From JBELMB01 sp042088665 (lineage in GTDB: Bacteria > Pseudomonadota > Alphaproteobacteria > Rhodobacterales > Rhodobacteraceae), in NCBI GenBank assembly GCA_042088665.1, contig JBELMB010000007.1, positions 1 to 64,000 on the forward strand: a stretch of 64,000 nucleotides of DNA, read 5' to 3'. This document shows, one piece after another, positions 40,201 through 42,948 of this stretch; within the stretch, counting starts at the first letter, position 1; every line of letters begins with the position of its first letter. The notes under the pieces were generated by a model. That model saw only the letters and a program-made list of their open reading frames with translations, had not been told where the DNA came from and ran no database searches. Made by a program: the position numbers and the translations under genes.

Positions 40201-42948
40201 GTTCGCGCCGTCGATCGTGGCGATGGCGTCGGTGTCCATCTCGTTGCGCACCAGCGTGCCGCCAAACCCGTTGCTGGGCGATTCGGTAAAGTTCAGCCCG
40301 GCGGGGATGACCTCGGTTTCGAGCGCGGCGCGCCAGCGCGAAGCATCGGTGAAATCCTCCATCGTCAGATCGACGTCGGTCTCGCTGTCGACCATGAACG
40401 TATAGATCGAATTGGCAGCCCCATCCGCGCCGTTGACCTTGGAGAAGTCAGGCAACAGCATGACCCGGTCGCCAAAACTGAGATCGGGCGCCGCGTCGGT
40501 CTCTTCTTTCAGACCGGCGGGGAAGGCATCGTCGGTAAAGACCTTCTTGCCGTCGGTGCGATACTCTGCCGGGGCGAACCGTCCGATGGCCGCATCCACA
40601 AGGCCGAGGCCACGACTGCTGGAGGTCACGCTTTCAGAGGACAGGCGGACATTGGTCCAGAGCTTGGACTCGTCATCGGCGGTCACCGACAGGCTGCCTG
40701 CGCTGACGGTATTGGTGGTGCCGGTCTCGACGATGCGCGCCTGTGCCCGCGTCGCGACCTTGTTCTGTGCCAGAGAGAAGGCCACGGCAAAGCCACGGGA
40801 ATCGCGGAAGGCCGCATCAGCCTGGCTGCGCGCCACGTTGGTCATCGTGGATTCAGCCATGAGCCGGTTGTTGGCCGTCACAGAGGCGGCCCCGGTCACG
40901 TTCAACGCAGAGTTCTGGATCAGCACATCTGCGCCGTAGGGATTGGCGGAAACGCCAAAGCCCGCACCAATCAGCGCGTCGATGCCCATCAGCAGATAGC
41001 TGGACACGTCAAAGCCCAGCACGTTCAGAGAGGCCGAAATGCCCACCGCACCGCCAGAGCTGCCAGACAGGGCCTGCCCGCTTTCGGAAATGCTGTCGAA
41101 GACGCTGTCATTGTCCGCCGTCACCGTCAGCGTGCCCGCGGTCAGATCGGAGTCGGTCACCGTGACCGCAACGCCACCGTTCAACTCGTTAACCGCCAGC
41201 GTGCCGCCGAACGTGAAGTTGGAGGCCGAAAAGACCGCGACACCGCCGGTGCCAAGGTTCTGCATCTTTTCGGCTTCGACGATGGATTGCATCGTGCTGC
41301 TGGCGGATATGGTGAGCGCCGCCGAGTTGGCCGTGGCCAGCGTGACGCTGGTCAGATCGATCGAGGTCGTGCGGTCCAGGTCATTGATTGCTGCTGCATA
41401 ATCAATGTTGATGCGGGTCAGCCCGGTGGGATCCGCCTTGATGGAGCTCGACTTCGCCCGATAGGTGTTCTGGTCAACCGCCGTGACGGTGATGGCCCCT
41501 GCCGCGGTCACGGCATTGCCGCCGGACAACTTGGTCATGACCACGGCGACGATGCCACCGGGGTCGTCGTTTGTGGCCACCTTGCCCTCGGTGCGGACAT
41601 CGGAATCCGCCGTGGCGTCAACCGTCAGCGTGTCCACATTCGAGGCGAAATCGCCGCTGATGGTGACGCGGGTGATATCGGTGGTGATATCGGTGTCAGA
41701 GACGCCCACCAGCGCGGCATCGGTGATGTTCTGGATCGTGCCCGACTGCGCCGCAGACAGGCGCGCGCCGCCGCCTGCGGCCATGGTCACATCACCCTGC
41801 GTCGCGGTTTCAACCGTCCGGGAGACATCCAGATTGCTGACCAGCACATCGAGGCCGACGCCACCCGCATCCTTGTCCAGCAAGACCATGGACGCGCTGA
41901 AAGGCGACGTCAGGAGAACATCGGCATTGACGGTGTCCGTGGATTTCAGGAACAGCGCCTGATCACCGGCCGTGTCGGCATCCAGATCCGTTGTGCCGGT
42001 GGTTTCGATCTGCGCACCGCTGGCGATCGTGACCATCGAGACGGTGTTGACGGCATTTGTCGCAACATACAGCACAGTGGCGTCGCCATCGACGTCAAGA
42101 TCGGTTTCTGCATGGCTCTGGATGGACACCGCGCCTGCGGTGATGCTGCCCGTGGCCGCCACGGTCACCTGCGCGTCCGAGGTCAGGTCGAACCCGTCAA
42201 AACCCGTTGCATAGACCGCCTGCGTTGCCGTGGTCATGGCACTGGCAGAGATCGCAACCGTGCCAGAGGCATAGATCCCGCCAGCAATGTTGACCGCCCC
42301 GGTCGCGGTCTGCGTCGTTGTCCCGGCCGACGTGTCGGTCGTGGTGCCCGCGGCACTGGCGGTGATCGTCACATCGCCCAGCGCATTGCCCGCGCTGCCA
42401 AGGTTCACGCCATTGTTCAGCGTGACGGTTTCAGCAGCCAGGTTCAGGTTGCCATCGTAGGTCGTGTTGTACGTGGTGACCGTGATCGAGTCGGTGCCGT
42501 CCTCACCGCTGATGATGATGTCATCAAGATCGATGGTGCCCGTGCTTTCAAAGATCACGTCGATGGCGGTGTCGGCAGCGCCAAACAGAATTTCAAGGCA
42601 GTCATCGCCGGTGAAATCGGTGACAATTTCCGTGTTGGTGCCCCACCTGACCCCGACACGCTGCGCAGAGGTGGCGCCCGACGAGTCGTCAAAGAAGCGC
42701 ACCTGCGCAGCAGTCCCTCCGGCGCCTGCGTAGACACCCGCATCGGCCGCATTGACAGTGATGGTTGTCAGCGGATCCGCGCTCAGCAGGACGCGCGGCT
42801 CCATCGGGTCGAGCAGCAAGCGCCAGGCCGCCTCCTTGATCCTTTCGAAACGTGACCGGTCCCTGTGCCTCAGCGCTGACCTGTGCGTGCGGTTGATCGG
42901 CAAATGCGGCAAGACGCCTGCGGATTGCTTGCGGAAGGGCATAGACAT
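10276..42948 (-). CDS. Giant LEPR-XLL repeat protein (10,890 aa), probable surface adhesin
   Basis: A single uninterrupted frame of 32.7 kb. The start is supported by AAAGGAAC seven bases before ATG. Residues 49-59 carry the LEPR-XLL signature (MEPRVLLSADP) after a basic, amphipathic leader; there is no Sec signal peptide. Residues about 60-2980 are parallel beta-helix-like repeats with recurrent inserts. Residues 2980-4980 are Gly/Ala/Val-rich repeats. Residues 4980-7480 are filamentous-haemagglutinin-like. Residues 7930-8440 hold Calx-beta-like modules (DSYTVTLAAAP, LTVEVADDDSA). Residues 8670-10590 are RTX-type calcium repeats (GGxGxDxI, NIVLGDNG). The C-terminal 300 residues are unique. 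It is rich in Asp, Thr, Ala and Gly; the only cysteine I noticed is C117. Calcium-stiffened cell-surface adhesins have this make-up. Export is probably by the linked SecA-like, HlyD and M50 genes. Confidence 0.95.
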   Translation of the reverse strand: MSMPFRKQSAGVLPHLPINRTHRSALRHRDRSRFERIKEAAWRLLLDPMEPRVLLSADPLTTITVNAADAGVYAGAGGTAAQVRFFDDSSGATSAQRVGVRWGTNTEIVTDFTGDDCLEILFGAADTAIDVIFESTGTIDLDDIIISGEDGTDSITVTTYNTTYDGNLNLAAETVTLNNGVNLGSAGNALGDVTITASAAGTTTDTSAGTTTQTATGAVNIAGGIYASGTVAISASAMTTATQAVYATGFDGFDLTSDAQVTVAATGSITAGAVSIQSHAETDLDVDGDATVLYVATNAVNTVSMVTIASGAQIETTGTTDLDADTAGDQALFLKSTDTVNADVLLTSPFSASMVLLDKDAGGVGLDVLVSNLDVSRTVETATQGDVTMAAGGGARLSAAQSGTIQNITDAALVGVSDTDITTDITRVTISGDFASNVDTLTVDATADSDVRTEGKVATNDDPGGIVAVVMTKLSGGNAVTAAGAITVTAVDQNTYRAKSSSIKADPTGLTRINIDYAAAINDLDRTTSIDLTSVTLATANSAALTISASSTMQSIVEAEKMQNLGTGGVAVFSASNFTFGGTLAVNELNGGVAVTVTDSDLTAGTLTVTADNDSVFDSISESGQALSGSSGGAVGISASLNVLGFDVSSYLLMGIDALIGAGFGVSANPYGADVLIQNSALNVTGAASVTANNRLMAESTMTNVARSQADAAFRDSRGFAVAFSLAQNKVATRAQARIVETGTTNTVSAGSLSVTADDESKLWTNVRLSSESVTSSSRGLGLVDAAIGRFAPAEYRTDGKKVFTDDAFPAGLKEETDAAPDLSFGDRVMLLPDFSKVNGADGAANSIYTFMVDSETDVDLTMEDFTDASRWRAALETEVIPAGLNFTESPSNGFGGTLVRNEMDTDAIATIDGANVTTTSGDVTVTATEEALVNAVGDVGISSSGGSSLTGKGTSRAVGGAIAINTLTGSAEATVLNATVDAAAKLSVIATNSIEMDATLKQAISTGSVGSGYMVAFNTLGYQPGNILFQTIDALIGLEIEDKDPSGATARIDGGTIRAGSVEVTATSNATMKALMNNNVGSDASAFKGAGGETTQGALVSNALVGEALAEVTNLSAANKLVTSSGGLTVTADNATTLTATTSQAGSQSKKNDLLLGVVDTFIQTFRDTYKYTEKSGSRSVEFGDQVLIEGKLYRSMRGSATTVDMATENFSNLNNWKLLDDSNIIPSGVGKALTKLKGYKDGDSKANAGGITRNEVEGGAQARITEATIETAGTVAVTATDRASLTATETSEMTAKEARQVLITTNSVLNRAIAYIENATITTSAGDVTVEAFNLVSAKASMLATTTGKSDGLSAMLSFNTVGYKNSNIFFQALEALLGADYLTPLVQDGPEYGATAYIKHSDVTAADNVLVDAKTRQDFGELTTVTADDLNNLAEQKGTEADETADAVIEGVLRTALISLTALKAGNEEALTVEALAEGAAWLVTTEGGATFQIRVEGGKLTVAMVSLMDAVVGNDLKAHAKNDRVLVDRFVANKKLQESQAKQTAQDASAKKKLKYGSDSSATGGMLASNKIRSSATAYIQGSRYDHLSTETVTALRNGDLVLASDGKTYSYGGTDQVQVSDYDYTSVALPATLTTGETLRVLADIEDSGGTKLFSAGDILELTGATVTFASLGTPPTTLAEYVAANAASFTVANPAVSVDLSAITFASDADWSEVTGIAAKTITAQTGSITVDAKDAATLRVKEEQSVSSKAENNLDVLQQLATTILQDGYDYTTSSGSQNLLLGEVVYIGDNGPAGDLGKHFRFVGFLTATVDLDTLINDANGVMDEQNLANTTYWIELINFDADDAFFPSLGNLADSNSKANGGMVVFNDVEGNVSASMTDVVAVAQTDVTVKADAAATMLAKIYSEVESSGGSAWGSGDSVARQGVIATNVVRNAAEALMRGSDVTATTGAVTVQALQSTVMDARVDAKASTGDTAKTGLLAVNTLGYKASNILFNAIEAIAADPSFHRLVDPSDPASAHATILNSNVSAGTDIIVDAKSQELLNATTSNTTASAAGALTGANGKAYGLMIAMNKVLGEAKALVDNANAAANAKLDAGDNVSVTAKDLQRFFANNKLVNSSATTNDGGAAVLQETLSDFVKVDFRVDATLTNQPVQLSFGDVVGNTDGKNYVFMGPTSGTLENELYASTDKATTINTGDYVKDGATFYRYQPNTALEQRVGGYLVEDGIDLSAITYATDGDWTEVTTNDLMLPLDNQFDLKTEDFSNQDLWKEHVTNNLVPQGLNIPNKSFTGKKTDADSDSRSAGGIVVFNQLDGTAEAIVRDAIVEADDDITIKADLDSLMNANTDSAVTSSGGTVTGGGTSLAVSGVVVTNALTGDAKALVQDATLTARADAADTTGTITVEAINDVTMIALTKANIATGDTGKSVTLAFNSMGYEPTNILFNSINGLLGDADVTNPYNSDTVRADALVERASMDAADRILVNAENTAIMEASVTNETTSSAGAFEDASGKGVGVVISLNRVDAAAVASVGGYHAQADGTTTDINQNDYVVANDGTVWQRTGTGLTNASLGALTFPASGWTQAANGLQDINHLQAGKGVAVTSKDEARIDADNQMKVQTTVTNDGGLSILTGALETVMADYAFSTFSGSQIVRNGNQVYAGSNVTQGTPGKRYIYLGERATLDLASVDYTDGTLWTEVVVTDIESLIPGGVNLNVSKSDATAVGALFSTNDVSAQTDAFLTGAKVTVADGHVLVRASENAAIDAKNEGTVKADGGSPFTKGDSKSKVIAVNGNVATNNVVATADAAIVDADVSALDANNTNDNSVVDQYVVAGREERRDDQNNVIQADTRTFITPVDGSITVLADNAAQITAVLNTSTVVEGGSGTNVAVGAQMAFNSVGIDSSNILFQLIDTFAGTLTSAASPAKALARIDRSTANAAQDVKIASNNKAIISSEIVNVSVATGLSVADKSDNVSVAATIAMNRIASQAAVSSTGADLTATAGDVTLEAQDRAGIGSKITAAAVSVGASTQASKAVSVAVSIARNEITSFATVDTIGTDITAGGNVDIDANRQAVIEAQGMVIALALSASAKGKSVAFSGGGSIGFNSINGQARADINTAEINAAGAVSVDAVSRSAITSTVLNLNAVVSVSGESATSVGLGFIYIENIIGYEAAAVTTAGKTVYDTTETTTQVNQGDLVQGVGGHGILGHTYEYIGDTPRTVLDQDGNVQANGVDFGIEDYADTDSWRRLDIGFSADTRAAVARLTDVQIGDDNTDPTPASVTVNADTIQQISSIAVTATLSLGASRGNAVSIGGGGVVARNLIKAGSTAEIGGASSDISAGTVSVTADDVSSITAVTAAAAVTIALSASSSVGVAVGIALAFNTVDNDTDAKITGGSITATTGDVSVTANAAPPESFTADATDPLLTKETLEDAAKADTNEDGDALDATDATNDDEIKDALVIITKLKIDNEVVAAGASDLSNYSLTAAEDGTFVLLDKVEGRSINLGFDGAGKLTMEVATINAISAAASLAVAIGKSGVAVAGAGAFALNSVTSSVEASVADAHVTADAADIDVLASNESSINALTLAAALSVGFGKTGVGVSIGAAISVNRIGDPLFGSEISETKAIVARSSLKAANAILVDADATQSINALNFAGAVAIAAGKIGVAVSGSGAFLFNKINMITRASIEGDAGTLAAGRDAASAATITVDASNESAINAVAATLAVSAGFGSVGVAVSIGVAYALNEIGGSTTAQISGTGTTNDVNASGGNVTVSAADKATINAASAAAAVSLAAGSVGVSVAVAGAAATNIVNSLADAKISAAKVTASAGNVEVTSRSESQINAFIIAGAFAAAGGSVGVGVGAGVTIATNYIGQSRLQGTTTYSDTDEIDSGILQKNDTVKLTRGAYSGRTFEYISDTPLDANQDTNGDGDIDDTDQVHLINAEYMNSDLWKEIGLVDTPAGAQAQILSAEVNASGDVVVDADSLQKINTASIGIAAAIAVGSVGVGVSLVGSFVSNRIKAMSKATITGGSVIANSVQVTADDDSSINAVSFAGALSVAGGTVGVAVSIGISAAFNSVANQVTAEIVSATVNASGKTGDDGVLVHAGSAYGSSSNVLDLSAIGSRTTILTDLDDATGTEMEEYDDNGTTRERAVQSDVDADAITLTALKTAIENTGLEVSGDLRLTLVNEDERWVAVDENGNAFVIKLEGSVFSVQKATINALSTAASIAAAGGLVGVAVAGAGAVAVNSVTSAVTANVNGATINATTGDITVEARSSDLINAAVLSVSLAVGGGAVGVGVALGVAVARNFIGFDGTGDAVSGAGTYATVENAITTAPLGTLDVSAVSQRNINAAVFAGSVAVALGLYAGVGAALTGVYAENQIGGETSATITTGTLGNTSAGSVSVTATDVNKIFAVGGAISISVGGGFTGVAISVAVSLGRNQITNKTTAQITAGTGATSAVEATSGDILVDAQDTSTIRSLVAAAALAVGGGVTGVALSGAGAESKNAIDNTVTAQITGAKVNANSTGAQTPRLDGSGNAVTVTANSGADSPLFDSSGNLLAQYAGLGLQVYELDSSNIQQFDSSGNPLFTALTGPTAITLLVFDSAGNPYKVPVFDTGTAAAQSVKVTADAVQVVNASAISAAASLGIGAVGLGASVGASVVENNIGGSGGGVFARINGGADVKANTDVDVKATMSSTIASKTGAFAVALSAGMVSGSASIALTDADNLSSYSVLAEIDGSSVEAGGKVTVEANDAATISTTVVSASLAASIGLTSFAISLAEADSTATVANTISATVNASDVSAANMDVNAVDNTTVTVTSETAAASVSFTGAQSGGGAFATVDAKSTLSAVISGTGDSDIIAVTGTLSVSAINKATLNATVSASSFSIALIALASADSAATVRTLAQAGVKSARVAVGGTRLTAGTLRLEAATLTDIHLDVEAFSVSTGASVGTSSGFVQTGADVDIELGNSLGSITAGTISGLARTGAVTAGDRNVTTEIEAAGGALIGLNSTVAQVENTDKVKARIGAGATVTTTGDLSLIANAKVSQEAKAKAATGGIIGIGAAVALASSSTTVVADVESGATVNVTGNMVLTALGDATNNTDVITGAYGVAGLAASSATTSTLSSTTAEVNGSVTTTGELSVVAGHAARPKTTLDTDAKGAIAGTGVETQNTITTDAIVRFNSGSVIRAGSTDFVASNTLTRATATTSDVRGSTAGAVSGALADAKTDINFNSKVEFKSGSDVATTSSSGVLKARAFNSIVYAEKVYLKTGGALSGAGAFVDINADDIVASITVENGAKIYALGEIEFETNGQYLIRAQSYSETYGIGTVALGNAFVHVRPENTIEIAGNVLAEGDIFLAAGTDRDRNFTSSQLYAYVDNFAGSAIPIDDLETQALYDTTNRVTIAGTGHLESYRSIDMNADATYVAGVKGKATGRNWVSAVKDAVGSLLGGNVEDFGDGAGFARAQGIVTNDGLVRTGARRNLELTINDLDETAGTIDQEGTRDSNNDLIIKASIGADTVETSGSLALQRIEESLTRYGLDDSGNLKNNDFVNGLLADKNRILKQMLAEGQAVEDPNTGVISPVAQRTDVVIVIEDMFAAAGNVIIRGDQLAGAGTFDVPKDVSLKVVNDTLASITFNDIEIPETNGLLRFNGINLNDEANAAAANATARSKNDESVVIDNRNVDDNGVIPDTNITMGRFTTLTPAFSMSTDTFTTGSTSAPIIDIRVTKNVRAAATVTSASGATGTIPAVDQTIKIIGDIYAPTSELTVRGPSGINDVNFVSTGSITTASQSIIVGGTIDISTRDNLHAGGDPFGQFKNSGIMGDGTQAAAYKTAGTVTSAYQSLINGSGTGDASYYGDTSTTPETIALKANTINLTGAYVNVNGVIQSGDDQFALTLDSAQQTQIENAVNEWTRIDVGSDSPFIVQYRKSNNTVYVSKLDPKGGQITIEGRIVSTSKGEIRVHSGYPKIEITNNMTVAGLTLQVEEIDADTRGVGKLTIRDRGRGVSTDGKDTPLVQTVYTVQADGSATVADQIIDSSVTASSAVVRTLANQGVDADGRITTTGTYRGIEGYRYTWVVGQSVDTTTIRGKVDKGWIGIDALVPDQTNIPIRSQVATPGQLLPNSSVFYNDPTVTEDYTYSSETTTLSNIVKQTLYKSSTDWKGVTSTTREWTTWTKEAVEHTHTISADRAINLKFLGYETGTISIDAGTADVNLVGPLKNTTGATTVDTDGNIDALLSGADTPVIGGKVITLVAGGSIGSRDSTIDSKDVPKQSIAASTVQLNLVDDANARLSATAGGDIFLQQKVLTTAGAYNDVRVTKLESTSDGRVELITGDPTATGTLVSGGNILSPGGAGAMSGGSIYVSSNGSVGSATDTVNIDVGDNAVDRLTVFAKGDVNLTEAGGNLRIYQIDTTGDVKLTLGNGDLLDANFEQVEDERAKAELLNGVWGDMDLLGYYDGAGNLREDIGAGKKIAEAISQENAIRERDYTQYWDWRSYMDAAKIDDVVNNDGDIFLAPNGDHTNELARQKQIYLLQNPSATDAEADAAAATQLQTLISNRSDQFRVLHATEYLDTGQTYGSEAAYDDTRTDFLTTAEQQVIRDGIKIWTEEELLNGIGAGLLKPVTDTNLTIEEANIKGNNIVLDVAGTVGRTQGEVFIDITAGTSLTTAQRLIIGSAERSDLFFLVTDKQTGSVDFSAANNSVTLRSGTWDAALVAGMTVQLEGTTSNATENEQYYVIDSISADRKTLNFKGVVDSTGADVTTFGKTVLTVTDSDLNVSVTVSAIINDPLGATQDAVVSVSGNTITRTDGGDFTAGTSNALEQGDLLLLSTTAARTQAAQNSQVATQNENDANSLFRILSVTADTITLGDQNGNPVTLVAETGVTMTLDQYVELEAIQVQQREDFDIEAVGQIDVNSIGDTFLGSEGTLNLGRVTVAQATGNVDSSLRLKAGGSILNNAGITDASTDNNVTADDVVLESGQGSIGRRATTGGIVENRIYMDLRDGKMVTARAASDIVLTERLGNFLVGTMFAKAGDVDLVALNGSILDGLGTNLTNIQSVEVILTASGSIGGPVANNQENTLEINASDSNGFVTATAGADIYLSEENQMRIDKVESTGGTGTTVSLEAALSMVEAVDGDTPVVIGHNITLVTVGGQIGNAGQEFDINGTGGVFNASSLQGNIYVIERFGDLNLESVGTGDTNTAFLTAIEAGASILNAAAVGVSNITGGRAFLTASQDIGRSNKKLFTTIGTIQAESTAGSTYVENAGKLQAVTDTGAGTALKSGGAINIKTNSPLILSSNVFAAGLIELVADEITDADYAIAFAADNTIASKDDYDTVTINAGVTIESTGSSIDVFAGDHVVVDGTLRAAQDVNIYTDVDTEVTVPVTLGLTATAADEDGGDITISSTGLIDAGANILFDTGATGPNMLAGAVDQRDVVTVNGTVTAQTRIDIKTGGDKDEVILTGGTLGATSVLIDLEAGQDSFDLTDMTALTGNVTVTGGAGEDRINVTRLGTQGSGDSLTLDGGAGSDDTKIQTHGSVTGATNAVDYVITLADTGGIDAANGVDNVEILGTSENDLFLSRGNFAALMHGTEAQARGEATGRPDTVERFDYDRSINGRMSLIGLDGDDMFVSDDNGTFMTLDGGLGEDSFQFGQIFGSNPVAGGTFTDGTGATISNGIAAGDDINTVLTTRGYLSFGSSYAATAFGGEGNDTFTIYSNKAEARLEGEDGNDTFIIRAFLKTDGAIADQKLVKVRAGNGDDTVEYNINAPVDIDGGAGFDRVVAIGTEADDTFVITEDGIFGAGLNITISNAEEALEVDGLEGNDTFYIKSTSEGTITNVIGGLGSDTFNVAGDVNDLVFSADPSGRSGGVNHLAESSVTTSDYHNVFVPGVATSVSDDGQQKVVIEESGGSTGVSEGGLMDSYTVTLAAAPVVGQTVFVSISAGISSRQDRRLAVSAMAAGTELTITGNTITRATGSFLTDGFDVQMGVTLGNAGDSTGSYAIDTISADGRTITVDGTFAEALTSVTNVTVTGQLADTVLVRTGANAFADGLVLEFDSTNWNVAQTVDIMAVDDAAAEGLRTVIISHAIDSGDASFDGTVVENLRLDVTDNDKPLAILTPSGADTFVLEGAQGITDTYTVVLSKPPATGEVVTVTLSDNSNSSDLQYSATTLNFDSSNWNVAQTVTVTATDDTTVENEERVTVTHTISSTGGVYAGAETSELTVEVADDDSAKVLVIETDGSTRLSTLAGSTDSYLLRLTQAPAAGETITLSVIDDGQTRVVNGGGVTNRTVFSGAVGLEFVRNSDDADEIRRTDGGNFRTDGLTSGLVMDITGTTSNNGPFSIAGISADGSTITLAGGQPVVNETVTATVDVSVAEATLDVTNWATGVTVTLEADPNYVPTALSRVTKTFPSEPHTLDRIRGPLRLDGASTANRELRAAIMLPQEKDPGPIDIQAVDEEVLQQDVVNIFNDSSVINDTGRMYNTADGRLHVDGLGMGTGTISISQGVGLPDLVFNKGISMNTMEVVEVLLGQGDDSFTIDNTNIGSDYNDPNAAVNLPITAVHGGGGADTITVSEITEPSHGRYSALVIYGDTDSSGNRFDYIGGAPNGNAAVFNALGLPGDHGDTIDLSAISLTDANAGGILAYGGAGNDTIIGSAQGDWLAGGSGNDSILGNGGDDIIDGDGGVVVDLLARTVAQTSVFVPTPLLQSGDDMTPGADILRGGLGSDIIVGDLATITRFGSTAITNLGSVESITSQSTDMGGNDSIFGNEGDDIVIAGFGADQVALGTGNHIVAGDSAELLYGIGTTEDDEIERFASLAVDLGGADTVTADAGSGADLVIAGAGADEVNVTDGINVVLGDTGEIIGQTGTTVLGTLRLTVDEIRSLDSANGGIDVITGGVDADIIFGGEAGDTLTAGDGVNIVLGDLGAFSMESAATLSLANLEEVTSSSPDSGGDDTITTGVGDDIVIGGFGSDQITLGTGNHIALGDNGRIDYMVDGDNSAIDLVETTDTTFGAADTITTGTDTGSNLVMGGAGGDTITVSNGDNLVLGDHGQIIGAATGTQYGALPISPVTVQSVSVITGGADTVTGGSGSDLVIGSEGGDTILGGDGANVLFGDHARVSSLAGIVRPGTLTRVESLDTANGGADIITGGANSDIVAGGAAGDTISLGAGGNIALGDNALIDWTVTDGDPALIDRIETTARTTGGSDTITSASTSDNLVFGGVDADSITLGNGSNIVLGDNGFATGYTTGTPLGDATLDLARVESLSDGTGGADTIGTGSGMDLVVGGESGDTIGTANGNAMIFGDQARLFKVTGALSLTNLYRAESLDYANGGADLITTGNDSDIVVGGADADVISLGEGGNIALGDNGLIDRNLMDGDLALIDVIRALAHNVGGADNITAATSSDNIVIGGQGADTITLGNGINIVIGDNGEILGYGTGATQTGVDMSTAQIQTLSEGIGGTDTIGTGTGDDIVLGGFGDEAITDTGATIGNLFFGDGGRVDFRALPVGSASATPLVTLGVSKAVAIGGQDVFTLSTADDIVVGGAEGDTVTDAGGRALIFGDNGMFTGHVSAALTLGTISLVSARTVQALVGKRDEIAMGSGAATVFGGAENDLITKTGTTNEPASLLLGDHGHVSFALAGSATPQPIATLIESTDTDIGGDDEITSQGGADIVIGGFGADALDAGDGANIVLGDNGRITGTEDEALADDGRAISLIDVKTIDPTIGGVDTIRTGLHGDIILGGAAGDDITAHVGQGPATFDEGNIILGDHGEITFHNPITGTNFPSLVKTVDPTRGGDDIIRSGTGNDFIAGGTGSDTITGLGGNDVIGGDHIMGAGTVDLSALPLLAPGVASFAVTSIDITETDGGAGDWILAGAGDDLVIAGQGSDSVWGGQGNDDIIGGHNQSGGSDTGDSIDGGVGDDAIAGDNAAMHRTGNPLDARMRVLSGTTLYGTNLDPSLGAVDDGLGLITGDSQANPDGTVQRSIILLDHAEGTDAGLYGADVIAGGSENDQIFGQLGDDSLQGDGAIDIDRNGIVDADEGKAPSAMRDLNGILNVDASVEDFLGAGRDGDDYIEGNGGADIIFGNLGRDDIIGGSSALYGLTDRTARVDGSDIIFGGAGLDILRNDLGDDDPTVHARDNDVIVGDNANIFRVLGTNGIAAGDYLTFSFDTYSSTMRIVPRVVEHLDYTEGGVDMDPVAAALDRGAADEIHGETGDDQIYGQLGDDVLFGDAQNDDLIGGTGNDFISGGTGVDGVIGDDGRIMTSRNSTSTGEALYDVAALSEVDTLLISDDFDALRSVTARDGQLVKSVNLTPFSPNPNDPNDQYFDATDANDIIFGGWGGDFLHGGWGNDAISGAEALTLDLAPVDHQGNIISFETPFNPGTVAQVNDAAFRGQISPEVHVAYLPIFQSITPRATITFDSLGNPVAAVGEQRWFLTHDPTEGQVDSRSENGRLSDGDDRIFGDIGHDILIGGTGRDNMYGGYGNDLLNADDDPTTMGIDRPDTALDESTTAGINDLPDEDTSYEDLVFGGGGRDFLIGNTTGDRLVDWVRSFNEYFVPYRSAGAPMVIESQTKVIENYLLEVAFHDGADPTRADDVNFVLDALGHPDALRGEPYGELGLINNDSDKPLNQAEFIKQSDRSLLPGRGAVNDGVVFGPPVIPTGARLDASQLDDFGFSSPLSGSTGVHTGDQTVITARDLGAATGPERPSGEEFRSFIQGDAGIVVVNNMAGVTGSNPPNAVVSYSYDDTTDSFVKDPTPAAPVVRGTNVVLEFFDSDGALFAYVDEQGGVWIIDDIDDQPGGQRDAAPATNGEDAIEDDWLLDMVVVGQGVAAVAPAAQLSVRAQKEN
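11190..16930 (-). repeat. RTX-type calcium-binding repeat array inside the giant protein
   Basis: Protein residues about 8670-10590. Classic nonapeptides (GGAGNDTIIGS, GGSGNDSILG, GGYGNDLL) flank a long middle array of 60-70-residue units. Each unit has the form GGxDxIxTGxGxDIVxGGxGxDxIxxGxGxNIVLGDNG, followed by a linker ending in a motif like ARVESLSDGTGG. More than fifteen units are visible. An EF-hand-like loop (DIDRNGIVDADEGK) lies near 12700. Confidence 0.85.
17640..19150 (-). repeat. Calx-beta-like modules inside the giant protein
   Basis: Protein residues about 7930-8440. At least three modules of about 110-150 residues share the pattern xxVxExG-DxYxVxLxxAPxxGxxVxVxI, then LxFDSxNWNVAQTVxVxAxDD, then an acidic end such as LDVTDNDKP or VEVADDDSA. 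This is typical of calcium-binding Calx-beta/immunoglobulin-like folds in surface adhesins. Confidence 0.75.
28000..34000 (-). repeat. Gly/Ala/Val-rich repeat section of the giant protein
   Basis: Protein residues about 2980-4980. Roughly twenty times a 20-residue segment of the type SVGVAVSIGVAYALNEIG or GVSIGAAISVNRIG recurs. Each follows a TINAxSxAAAVSxAxG strand and precedes a TTAQISGTxVNAxxG strand. Spacing is about 70-130 residues. The alternation suggests stacked beta-strands of a long solenoid with a strongly hydrophobic face. Confidence 0.7.
34190..41030 (-). repeat. Super-repeat with FNxxGYxxSNILFxxI signature in the giant protein
   Basis: Six copies of one signature occur near nucleotides 41020, 39900, 38870, 36975, 35625 and 34230. 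Examples are FNTLGYQPGNILFQTIDALI, FNTVGYKNSNIFFQALEALL, VNTLGYKASNILFNAIEAI and FNSMGYEPTNILFNSINGLL. Each sits in a unit of several hundred residues that also holds SGDVTVxA strands and a Trp-containing insert, so this N-terminal third arose from duplication of a large unit. Confidence 0.8.

Noticed and set aside
2129..42948. Classical type I secretion locus
   Set aside because: HlyD-like adaptors and RTX repeats are present, but no HlyB-type ABC ATPase/permease and no TolC gene lie in the window.
10276..42948. CRISPR array or DNA minisatellite within the giant gene
   Set aside because: The repeats are diverged at DNA level, vary in length and encode protein; there are no short identical repeats with unique spacers.
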